Shown one piece after another: positions 1-6,177 of a stretch of DNA of 11,161 bases (the stretch's first letter is position 1; each line of letters opens with the position of its first letter). The DNA comes from an uncultured Collinsella sp. (lineage in GTDB: Bacteria; Actinomycetota; Coriobacteriia; Coriobacteriales; Coriobacteriaceae), in contig CALGZX010000148.1 in the NCBI GenBank assembly GCA_937934165.1, positions 1-11,161 of the forward strand, read 5' to 3'. Position numbers and translations under genes: made by a program. The notes under the pieces were generated by a model. It saw only the letters and a program-made list of their open reading frames with translations. It was not told the origin of the DNA and did no database searches.

Positions 1-61
1 CAACGATATGGCACCGTGGGGACACATGTATGTCAATCCTGGTCTAACAGAGCCTAGGATA

Positions 62-1816
62 ATGTCTCGCCGTCGCCTGTTTGAGGCGGCTGCCGGTGCG
101 CTGTTGCTTTCGGGCTGCTCGGTGCAGGAAGACTCCTCGACCAAAAAGGTCAAAAAGCAGGAGAAGATTAAAAAGGCCGAGTCCTCGGACGGTACTAAGC
201 ATCTACGCGATAAAGATGAGCTGTACGAGGTTTACGACGACTCGGGCATTGTGACCATGTACCTGACGGTCTCGCGCGGCAACAGCTCCGAGAACACCGA
301 CCACAGCTGGGCCGAGATCAACACGTACTCGGTGTATGACTATGCCGACATGGGCGTGACGCGCTATCAGGTTATGGGCCTGCTGCAGCCGGGCGACGAA
401 GAGGGCCCAGTTGCCGGCGAGGTTGGCTATGGCGAGGAAGCGCCCAATGCCACCGTGCAGGTGCGCGGTCAGACATCGAGCATGAACTCGCAAAAGAATT
501 ACAAGGTGGAGCTCAAAAAGGGCAAGGGTACCTGGCGCCAACAGCGCGCGATTGCGCTCAACAAGCACATGGGCGAGGGTATGCGTTTTCGCAACAAGAT
601 GGCCTACGACCTTATCCGTGGGATTCCCCAGATGATGGGCCTGCGCACGCAGTTTGTGCACTTATGGGTGTGCGACCAGACCGAAAAATCTAACGACACC
701 TTTGAGGACTACGGACTGTTTACGCAGGTGGAGCAGCTCAACAAGACGGCGCTCAAGGCCCACGGTCTGGATAAAAGCGGGCATCTGTATAAGGTGAACA
801 GCTTCGATTTCCATCGCTTCGAAGACACCATCAAGCTGGCGGATGACCCCGACTACAACCAGACGGCGTTTGAGGGCATGCTCGAGATTAAGGGCGATTC
901 GGACCATACCAAGTTGATCGAGATGCTCGATGCGCTCAACGACGATACGCAAAAGATCGACGATGTTCTCGACACCTACTTCGATACCGAGAACCTGGTC
1001 TATTGGATGGCGTTTCAGATTCTGACGGGCAACTGCGATACGCAGAACCGTAACTGCCATCTGTACAGCCCGCTTAACTCAAAGGTCTGGTACATCCTGG
1101 ATTGGGATAACGACGGCATGCTGCGCAAGCTCGAGTTGAGCTTGACGGGGTTCTCGGATTATTCGAGCTGGGAGCGCGGCGTGAGCAACTACTGGGGCAA
1201 CGTTCTGTTTAACCGCGCGTTGCGCAGCAAGTCGTTCCGCAGCGAACTCGATAGCGCCGTCAAGGACCTGCGCTCGTACATGACCGAGGCACGCCTGAGC
1301 AAGATGATTAAGCACTACCGCGAGGTGACTGAATCCCTGGTCTTTGCTTCGCCCGATATCGACAATCTGCCTGTCACCAAGGACCAATACGAGCAGATCG
1401 CCGCGGCGATTCCGGCCGAGATCGAGGAGAACTATAAGAGCTACCGCGAGAGCTTTAAAAAACCCATGCCGTTCTACATCGGCGTGCCGCAGATCGATAA
1501 CGGTAAGCTGCGCATCAACTGGGATGCGTCCTACGACTTTGAGGCGCGCGACATTCGCTACACCGTAGAGCTTGCGCGCGACTATGCCATAAGCGACGTG
1601 GTCTTTAAGGCCGAGGACGTGCTGCTTCCCGAGGTGACCTGCGATGCGCCCGATACCGGCCAGTATTTTGTGCGCGTGCGTGCCACCAACTCTGACGGCA
1701 ATACGCAAGATGCGTTTGACTACTATGTGACCGACGACGGCAAGCACTACGGCATGAAGTGTTTTTACGTGCAAGACGGCGGTAAGGTCGTGGAGGACAC
1801 GTATGAGGAGGGCTAG
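62..1816 (+). CDS. CotH kinase-fold lipoprotein with C-terminal fibronectin III-like domain
   Basis: CotH family protein (584 aa), a family of atypical secreted kinases named after Bacillus subtilis spore-coat CotH; the substrate here is unknown. I start at ATG 62 because it opens a signal peptide: residues 1-19 have a twin-arginine-like SRRRLF, a hydrophobic stretch and a lipobox LSGC (Cys19), so the protein should be lipid-anchored outside the cell. A Lys-rich linker follows (about 25-45). The CotH domain shows the VRGQTS motif (R135), K145 in a KNYKVELKK strand, an LNKHMGEGMRFRNKMAYDL block, GNCDTQNRN (D326) and DWDND (D347, D349), which match the family's catalytic and metal-binding region. 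Residues from about 468 to 565 look like a fibronectin III beta sandwich. The ribosome site before ATG 62 is weak (AGGA, 2 bases away), so coupling to an upstream gene is likely. In-frame ATGs at 8 and 26 would place sequence ahead of the signal peptide and were rejected. The family is certain; kinase activity is inferred. Confidence 0.9.
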   Translation: MSRRRLFEAAAGALLLSGCSVQEDSSTKKVKKQEKIKKAESSDGTKHLRDKDELYEVYDDSGIVTMYLTVSRGNSSENTDHSWAEINTYSVYDYADMGVTRYQVMGLLQPGDEEGPVAGEVGYGEEAPNATVQVRGQTSSMNSQKNYKVELKKGKGTWRQQRAIALNKHMGEGMRFRNKMAYDLIRGIPQMMGLRTQFVHLWVCDQTEKSNDTFEDYGLFTQVEQLNKTALKAHGLDKSGHLYKVNSFDFHRFEDTIKLADDPDYNQTAFEGMLEIKGDSDHTKLIEMLDALNDDTQKIDDVLDTYFDTENLVYWMAFQILTGNCDTQNRNCHLYSPLNSKVWYILDWDNDGMLRKLELSLTGFSDYSSWERGVSNYWGNVLFNRALRSKSFRSELDSAVKDLRSYMTEARLSKMIKHYREVTESLVFASPDIDNLPVTKDQYEQIAAAIPAEIEENYKSYRESFKKPMPFYIGVPQIDNGKLRINWDASYDFEARDIRYTVELARDYAISDVVFKAEDVLLPEVTCDAPDTGQYFVRVRATNSDGNTQDAFDYYVTDDGKHYGMKCFYVQDGGKVVEDTYEEG

Positions 1817-2594
1817 CGCGCTGCTTGAGCGCTTGGCGGCTCCGCCTGGCCGTGCCCCGCAGGAGCGTTACCGCCACGAGCTCAAATATCTCATTAACGA
1901 GGGCGAGCACGCCGCGCTTGCCTGTCGCATGGCGCCGGTTTTTAAACTGGACAAGCATGCGCGGGCGGGTGGTTACACCATTCGCAGCCTGTATTTTGAC
2001 GACTACTGCAACTCGGCCTACGAGGAAAAAGACGCCGGCATTCTCATGCGCAAAAAGTATCGCGTGCGCATCTATAACGGCAGCGACAAGGTGATTAAGC
2101 TTGAGCGCAAAAAGAAGTACGGCAGCTGGATCTACAAGGAGGACGCGCCACTTACGCGCGGCGAGTTTGAGCAGATTTTGGCTGGCGACTTCGGCTTTTT
2201 GCTGAGGAGCCCCTATCCGCTCTGTCGCGATTTCTACATCGAGTGCATCTGCAACATGATGCGCCCGCGGACCATCGTGGACTATGAGCGCGAGCCGTGG
2301 GTGATGGACGAGGGCACCGTGCGCATCACGTTTGACATGAACGTACGCGCCGCGGTGGGTAGCTTCGATATCTTTGATGCGACCTTGCCTACGCTGCCGG
2401 TCCTGGAGCCTGGCAAGCTGGTGATGGAGGTCAAGTTTACGGAGTTTTGCCCGCAGCTGGTGCGCGATATGGTGCCGCCGGGAGCGGCCGAACTCACGGC
2501 GGTCTCTAAGTACTGCCTGTGTTATGACAAGACCGCCTACCTGCGCGGATTTAATTACTGGGAATCGGATTTTGAGAACCGAGGGGATATTTAG
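1803..2594 (+). CDS. VTC-domain protein, polyphosphate polymerase-like (CYTH superfamily)
   Basis: A 263-aa cytosolic protein with a single VTC domain, the fold that in yeast Vtc4 makes polyphosphate from ATP inside a basic tunnel. The tunnel pattern is retained: RHELKY (K28), SLYFDD (63-67), KYRVRIY (R87, R89), KLERKKK (K99, E101, K103), a strand with R154/R156 and R163, MEVKF (E209, K211) and SKY (K236). Mapping to the yeast residues is from memory of the family. There is no SPX sensor and no membrane segment, unlike yeast VTC subunits. A good ribosome site (GGAGG at 1792-1796, 6 bases before ATG) fixes the start, which lies inside the last codons of the CotH gene (14-base overlap). The following gene, a membrane protein, starts 3 bases after the stop. 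Bacterial proteins of this group are usually annotated as polyphosphate polymerase domain proteins; their real product has to be considered unproven here. Confidence 0.9.
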   Translation: MRRASALLERLAAPPGRAPQERYRHELKYLINEGEHAALACRMAPVFKLDKHARAGGYTIRSLYFDDYCNSAYEEKDAGILMRKKYRVRIYNGSDKVIKLERKKKYGSWIYKEDAPLTRGEFEQILAGDFGFLLRSPYPLCRDFYIECICNMMRPRTIVDYEREPWVMDEGTVRITFDMNVRAAVGSFDIFDATLPTLPVLEPGKLVMEVKFTEFCPQLVRDMVPPGAAELTAVSKYCLCYDKTAYLRGFNYWESDFENRGDI

Positions 2595-2597
2595 ACC

Positions 2598-3263
2598 ATG
2601 AGCACCAGGGACTTTTTTAAGAACTCCGTCTTGGAGGCGTTTGGCCAGGTCGACCCTGCCAAGATTGGCCTTTCGCTGCTCGTGGCGCTCGCCATGGGCA
2701 TCCTGATTTATTACGTGTACAAGCGCTTTTTTACCGGCGTGGTGTATTCGCGCAGTTTTGCTGTGACACTCGTGGGCATGTGCGTGCTTACCTGCATGGT
2801 CACGCTCGCGATCTCGACGAACGTGGTCATCTCGCTCGGTATGGTGGGTGCTCTGTCTATCGTCCGCTATCGTACGGCGGTCAAGGACCCGCTCGACCTG
2901 CTGTACCTATTTTGGGCCATTACCACGGGCATTACGGCGGGTGCCGGCATGTATGCGCTCGTGGGGCTCACGGCGGTGGTGATCGTGGTGATGATTGCCG
3001 GCTTTGCGAGCCATCAGGACAAGGCGCGCGTGTACATGATGGTCATTCACTACATGGGCCAGACCACCGGCGACGATATCGTGCGCGCATTTGGGCGCAC
3101 CAAGTTTACCGTCAAGTCCAAGACCATGCGCGGCGACAAAGTTGAGATGGCCGTCGAGGTGTTCTCGGACGGTGTGGATATGCCCTATGCCGACGCTATC
3201 CGCGCACTCGACGGCGTTGAAGACCTAACGCTTATCCAATACAACGGCGAATATCACGGTTAG
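2598..3263 (+). CDS. DUF4956 integral membrane protein
   Basis: A 221-aa DUF4956 family membrane protein of unknown function. Hydrophobic segments lie at about 23-41, 55-72, 74-89, 102-114 and 117-135, then a soluble C-terminal domain (about 140-221) of alternating strands and helices. The family signature is the conserved stretch GMVGALSIVRYR plus TAVKDP (81-98), which puts R90, R92, K96 and D97 at a membrane boundary, followed by an FWAIT helix. Start ATG 2598 follows GAGGGG (2581-2586) and lies 3 bases after the VTC gene stop, so the two are almost certainly co-transcribed. DUF4956 genes are commonly found beside bacterial VTC-domain genes; this suggests the pair does the work that one yeast VTC subunit does with its fused membrane helices (inference). 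The membrane topology has not been tested. Confidence 0.9.
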   Translation: MSTRDFFKNSVLEAFGQVDPAKIGLSLLVALAMGILIYYVYKRFFTGVVYSRSFAVTLVGMCVLTCMVTLAISTNVVISLGMVGALSIVRYRTAVKDPLDLLYLFWAITTGITAGAGMYALVGLTAVVIVVMIAGFASHQDKARVYMMVIHYMGQTTGDDIVRAFGRTKFTVKSKTMRGDKVEMAVEVFSDGVDMPYADAIRALDGVEDLTLIQYNGEYHG

Positions 3264-3290
3264 AATCCTAGCGAGCAAATTGCACAAAGA

Positions 3291-3381
3291 AGGGCGCTCC
3301 TGGTCGAGCATACGTCAGCGAGCGGGCGGCTGCCGTGGCGAGGTGCCGCGAAAGAGGAGCGACGCGTACTTCATGTACGCG
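3291..3381. repeat. Inverted-repeat-rich intergenic element
   Basis: The 242 bases between DUF4956 and scrR contain no credible gene but several dyads. CGCTCCT (3295-3301) pairs with AGGAGCG (3355-3361), enclosing GCGGC (3326-3330) with GCCGC (3345-3349); right after it CGCGTAC (3363-3369) pairs with GTACGCG (3375-3381) around a 5-base loop. This density looks like a folded RNA leader or an extragenic palindromic repeat. A minus-strand open frame across it (3268-3474) has no family likeness and I do not call it. Confidence 0.4.
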
Positions 3382-3435
3382 AGCGACGGTCTGAGCGGCA
3401 GATCGCCCGGCAGATGCCCGCGCAGCGTCGAGTAG

Positions 3436-3459
3436 TCCGGCGTTCGTTAGAACGCCGGA
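3436..3459. terminator. Perfect 10-bp hairpin, possible terminator of the CotH-VTC-DUF4956 operon
   Basis: TCCGGCGTTC (3436-3445), loop GTTA, GAACGCCGGA (3450-3459): a perfect GC-rich stem with a tetraloop. There is no T tract on either strand, so it may instead be an operator or the last arm of the repeat element just upstream. It sits 46 bases before the preferred scrR start. Confidence 0.35.
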
Positions 3460-3505
3460 ACGAACAGGTATCATGGTGAAAGCGATTTCAACGACAGGGG
3501 TGCTC

Positions 3506-4486
3506 GTGGTAAAGATGAAAGATGTGGCCGAGCTGGCCGGCGTTTCGAGCGCCGCCGTCTCGCGCTACCTCAACGGTGGATATATCTCGGCGGACAAGGC
3601 CGAGCGCATTAAGCAGGCAATCGAGCTGACCGGATACGTGCGATCCAGCCAGGCCCGCGCGCTGCGAACCGGCTCCACCAAGCTCATCGGCGTCATCGTG
3701 CCCAAGATCAACTCGGAATCCGTGAGCCGCATTACCGCCGGTATTGGCCAGGTGCTTAGCCGCCGCGGGTACCAGATGCTGCTTGCCAATACTGACAACG
3801 TCCCTGATCGCGAGCTCGAATACCTCGACCTGTTCCAGAACCACCCGGTTGACGGCATTGTGCTGGTGGCAACTATGATCACCGACGAACATCGCCGGGC
3901 GATTGAGTCTTGCCGCGTGCCCATCGTACTGATCGGCCAGAATGTTGAGGGCGCGGCGTGCGTCTATCACGACGATTACGAGGCCGCTTTTGAGCTGGGC
4001 CATGCGCTTGCAGCCCGCGTGGACGGCAAGATTGCCTACATTGGGGTTACCGAGGAGGACCGCGCGGCCGGTTTTGATCGCCGTCGCGGTTTTGAGGCCG
4101 GCCTGCGCGCCGCTGGTAACCCGCTCGATGCCGCCTTGATTCGCCTGGGCTCGTTTACGCTCGACTCGGGCTATGGTGCGGCGCGTGAGCTGCTTTCCGT
4201 CGCTCCCGATGTTTCGTTTATCGCCTGCGCGACTGACACCATGGCGGCGGGCGCGCTGCGTGCTATCGATGAGGTGCACGGTATGGGCGAGGGCGTGCAC
4301 CGTGTGAGCGGTTTTGGCGACAACGCATTTTTGCGTGCGCTGACGGGCGGCATTCCCACCGTGCATTATGGCTACCTGACCAGTGGCGTCGAGGCGACCA
4401 ATATGCTGCTCGACGCGCTCGATGGCGAGGAGGGGGAGAGCGGTCTCAAGACGCTCAAGCTCGGTCATCAGCTTATGAATGTCTAG
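3506..4486 (+). CDS. scrR: LacI-family repressor of the sucrose genes (ScrR-like)
   Basis: LacI/GalR-type transcription factor. The N-terminal helix-turn-helix is MKDVAELAGVSSAAVSRYLN, then a hinge (SSQARALRTGSTKLIGVIVP) leads into a periplasmic-binding-protein-like sensor domain up to the stop at 4486. I prefer GTG 3506 (327 aa): it has AGGGG (3496-3500) 5 bases upstream and gives the usual short lead before MKDVA. ATG 3473 (337 aa, CAGGT 3465-3469 upstream) is possible, as is ATG 3515. The next genes in the same direction are a sucrose PTS permease and a GH32 hydrolase, and the gap between contains two LacI-type operators, so the target is almost certainly scrA with or without scrB. The effector is probably sucrose, a sucrose phosphate or fructose (inference). 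A second binding role elsewhere cannot be excluded. Confidence 0.88.
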   Translation: MVKMKDVAELAGVSSAAVSRYLNGGYISADKAERIKQAIELTGYVRSSQARALRTGSTKLIGVIVPKINSESVSRITAGIGQVLSRRGYQMLLANTDNVPDRELEYLDLFQNHPVDGIVLVATMITDEHRRAIESCRVPIVLIGQNVEGAACVYHDDYEAAFELGHALAARVDGKIAYIGVTEEDRAAGFDRRRGFEAGLRAAGNPLDAALIRLGSFTLDSGYGAARELLSVAPDVSFIACATDTMAAGALRAIDEVHGMGEGVHRVSGFGDNAFLRALTGGIPTVHYGYLTSGVEATNMLLDALDGEEGESGLKTLKLGHQLMNV

Positions 4487-4535
4487 GCTTTGAACGCGTC
4501 TGCTTGCCTCTGAGACCCCTGTTTTTGCCGCAAAA

Positions 4536-4569
4536 CTACCATTCGCCGGCCTATTCCTACCGTTCACCG
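4536..4569 (+). repeat. Two 13-base near-direct repeats upstream of the operators
   Basis: CTACCATTCGCCG (4536-4548) and CTACCGTTCACCG (4557-4569) differ at two positions and start exactly 21 bases apart, about two helix turns. They lie just upstream of the twin operators in the scrR-scrA gap. They may bind a second regulator or be part of the scrA promoter; no clear -35/-10 pair was found. Confidence 0.35.
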
Positions 4570-4574
4570 CTATA

Positions 4575-4589
4575 TGAAAACGATTACAG
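4575..4589 (+). promoter_or_regulatory. LacI-type operator 1 of scrA
   Basis: TGAAAACGATTACAG contains a perfect fit to the LacI-family dyad TGNAANCGNTTNCA with the central CG. The half sites are TGAAAAC and GATTACA. It is preceded by TATATGAAA at 4571-4579, a string that recurs before operator 2. The likely ligand is the ScrR-like protein encoded immediately upstream. Confidence 0.75.
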
Positions 4590-4600
4590 ATATATGAAAC

Positions 4601-4615
4601 TGAAAACGATTACAG
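4601..4615 (+). promoter_or_regulatory. LacI-type operator 2 of scrA
   Basis: An exact 15-base copy of operator 1 (TGAAAACGATTACAG), 26 bases downstream start to start. TATATGAAA at 4591-4599 precedes it. It lies 55 bases before the scrA start codon, so an occupied site would block transcription start or early elongation. Two identical copies suggest cooperative binding by repressor dimers. Confidence 0.75.
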
Positions 4616-4670
4616 TGTAAGTGTCAAAGATGGCCGGGTGCTGATGCGCCCGTTGGAGGAAAGGGAAGTC

Positions 4671-6071
4671 ATGGACTACCGCAAATCAGCCCAAGAGGTG
4701 CTCGACAACATCGGTGGCGCCGGCAACGTTGTTTCGGCCGCACACTGCGCCACGCGTCTGCGCCTGGTGATTGCCGATAACGCCAAGGTCGACAAGGAGG
4801 CCCTCGAGAATATCGACGGCGCCAAGGGCGTCTTTGAGGCCCAGGGCCAGCTTCAGATTATTTTTGGTACCGGCACCGTCAATAAGGTCTACGAGGAGTT
4901 CATCGCGCTCAGTGGCGTCGAGGCTGCCACCAAGGCCGAGGTCAAGGAGGCCGCGGCGCAGCAGCAGAACATCTTTATGCGTGCCATTAAGGTGCTCGGC
5001 GACGTCTTTGTCCCCATCATCCCCGCCATCGTGGCTTCGGGCCTGCTGCTGGGCATTATGAGTGCCCTCAACTTTATGGCTTCCAACGGCTTTATCGCGC
5101 TCGACACCAATAACTTTATCTACAAGATTGCCGACCTGGTCTCGGGAACGTCCTTTGGCATCCTGCAGATCCTGATCGGTTACTCCGCCGCTAAGGCCTT
5201 TGGCGCCAACCCGTATCTGGGTGCCGTCGTCGGCGGTGCGTTCATCAACTCCTCGCTGCAGAGCGCCTATACGGTTGCCTCCGAGGGCGTGCAGACCATG
5301 GTCACTGTCATTCCCGGCGTGTACAGCTTTGAGTGGGTCGGTTATCAGGGCCATGTGATCCCGATCGTCATCGCCTGCGCCATTCTGGCCTTCCTCGAGA
5401 AGCGCCTCCACAAGGTTGTCCCCGAGATGTTTGACCTCTTTGTGACCCCGCTCGTCTCGGTGTTCGTGACCGTGCTCGTGACGCTCGTTGCCGTCGGCCC
5501 CATCTTCGTGTGGGCCGAGAACGCCATCCTCGGTCTGATCCAGGCCCTGCTGACCCTGCCCTTCGGCATCGGTTCCTTTATCGTCGGCCTGTTCTATGCC
5601 CCCACGGTCGTTACGGGTATTCACCAGATGTACACCGCCATCGACCTGGGCCAGCTCGCCCAGTACGGCGTGACTTACTGGCTGCCCATCGCCAGCGCTG
5701 CCAACATCGCCCAGGGTGGTGCCGCGCTCGCCGTTGCCTTTAAGACCCGCGATGCCAAGATCAAGGGTCTGGCGCTTCCTTCGGCCCTGTCCGCCTTCAT
5801 GGGTATTACCGAGCCTGCCATCTTTGGTGTGAACCTGCGCTTCTTTAAGCCCTTCATCGCCGGCTGCATCGGCGGCGGTTGCGGTGCCCTGGTCTGCGCG
5901 CTCACTTCGCTGGCTGCCTCCGGCACGGGCGTTACCGGTATCTTCGGTATCCTGCTGTGCCTGGCCCAACCCGTGCAGTACGCGATCATGTTTGCGGTCG
6001 CCGCGGTCGTTTCCTTTGCTATCTCGTTTGTCCTGTACAAGGACGAGCCCAAGGCTTCCGAGCAGGCCTAA
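4671..6071 (+). CDS. scrA: PTS sucrose-specific EIIBC permease
   Basis: A 466-aa sucrose/glucose-family PTS permease that carries sucrose across the membrane while phosphorylating it. The EIIB domain (about 1-90) has the phospho-cysteine motif HCATRLR (C26) and QGQLQIIFGTG. After a short linker the EIIC domain (about 105-460) has many hydrophobic helices and the substrate-site motif GITEPAIFGVN (378-388) followed by RFFKPFIAG. Length and domain order match ScrA; there is no fused EIIA, so a Crr-like EIIA must be supplied from elsewhere. I start at ATG 4671 because GGAGG (4655-4659) and AAGGGAAG (4661-4668) lie in front and the EIIB domain begins right there; GTG 4638 and ATG 4644 add unrelated residues. 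Codon use looks optimised (AAG, ATC, GAC, GGC), suggesting strong expression. Sucrose specificity rests on the motif and the scrB neighbour; trehalose or a beta-glucoside is less likely. Confidence 0.9.
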   Translation: MDYRKSAQEVLDNIGGAGNVVSAAHCATRLRLVIADNAKVDKEALENIDGAKGVFEAQGQLQIIFGTGTVNKVYEEFIALSGVEAATKAEVKEAAAQQQNIFMRAIKVLGDVFVPIIPAIVASGLLLGIMSALNFMASNGFIALDTNNFIYKIADLVSGTSFGILQILIGYSAAKAFGANPYLGAVVGGAFINSSLQSAYTVASEGVQTMVTVIPGVYSFEWVGYQGHVIPIVIACAILAFLEKRLHKVVPEMFDLFVTPLVSVFVTVLVTLVAVGPIFVWAENAILGLIQALLTLPFGIGSFIVGLFYAPTVVTGIHQMYTAIDLGQLAQYGVTYWLPIASAANIAQGGAALAVAFKTRDAKIKGLALPSALSAFMGITEPAIFGVNLRFFKPFIAGCIGGGCGALVCALTSLAASGTGVTGIFGILLCLAQPVQYAIMFAVAAVVSFAISFVLYKDEPKASEQA

Positions 6072-6090
6072 GAGCTTTTGATTGAGGGGT

Positions 6091-6124
6091 GCCCGCGGGT
6101 TGTATGCTCGCGGGCGTTTCTCGT
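6091..6124 (+). terminator. Hairpin after scrA
   Basis: GCCCGCGGG (6091-6099), loop TTGTATG, CTCGCGGGC (6107-6115), then GTTTCTCGT. A 9-bp stem with one G-T pair and a weak T-rich tail. It follows the scrA stop by 19 bases and precedes scrB, so it probably lets only part of the transcripts continue into scrB. Confidence 0.6.
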
Positions 6125-6128
6125 ATCT

Positions 6129-6157
6129 GGTGCCGATCTCTGGCGCCTTGTTACTTT
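6129..6157 (+). terminator. Second hairpin in the scrA-scrB gap
   Basis: GGTGCC (6129-6134), loop GATCTCT, GGCGCC (6142-6147), then TTGTTACTTT. The stem is 6 bp with one G-T pair. It lies immediately after the first hairpin and 20 bases before the scrB ribosome site AGGA (6167-6170). It could be a tandem terminator or an attenuator. Confidence 0.35.
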
Positions 6158-6177
6158 CGATCCGTTAGGACTTTGAT

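Noticed and set aside
1..57. Possible C-terminal end of an upstream gene (open frame from base 1 to TAG 55-57, another to TAA 45-47)
   Set aside because: Only 15-18 residues are visible, neither frame can be preferred, and no family is recognisable. An upstream operon partner of the CotH gene is likely but not shown.
3268..3474. 68-aa minus-strand open frame in the intergenic element
   Set aside because: No family likeness, Ala/Arg-rich composition typical of high-GC noncoding frames, and it lies over inverted repeats.
3488..4567. Minus-strand open frame opposite scrR (359 aa)
   Set aside because: Shadow of the LacI gene; no recognisable domain and no ribosome site.
4686..5969. Long minus-strand open frame opposite scrA (427 aa)
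   Set aside because: It is a shadow of codon bias in a high-GC gene; composition (Gly, Asp, His, Gln rich) matches no protein family and the plus-strand gene is certain.
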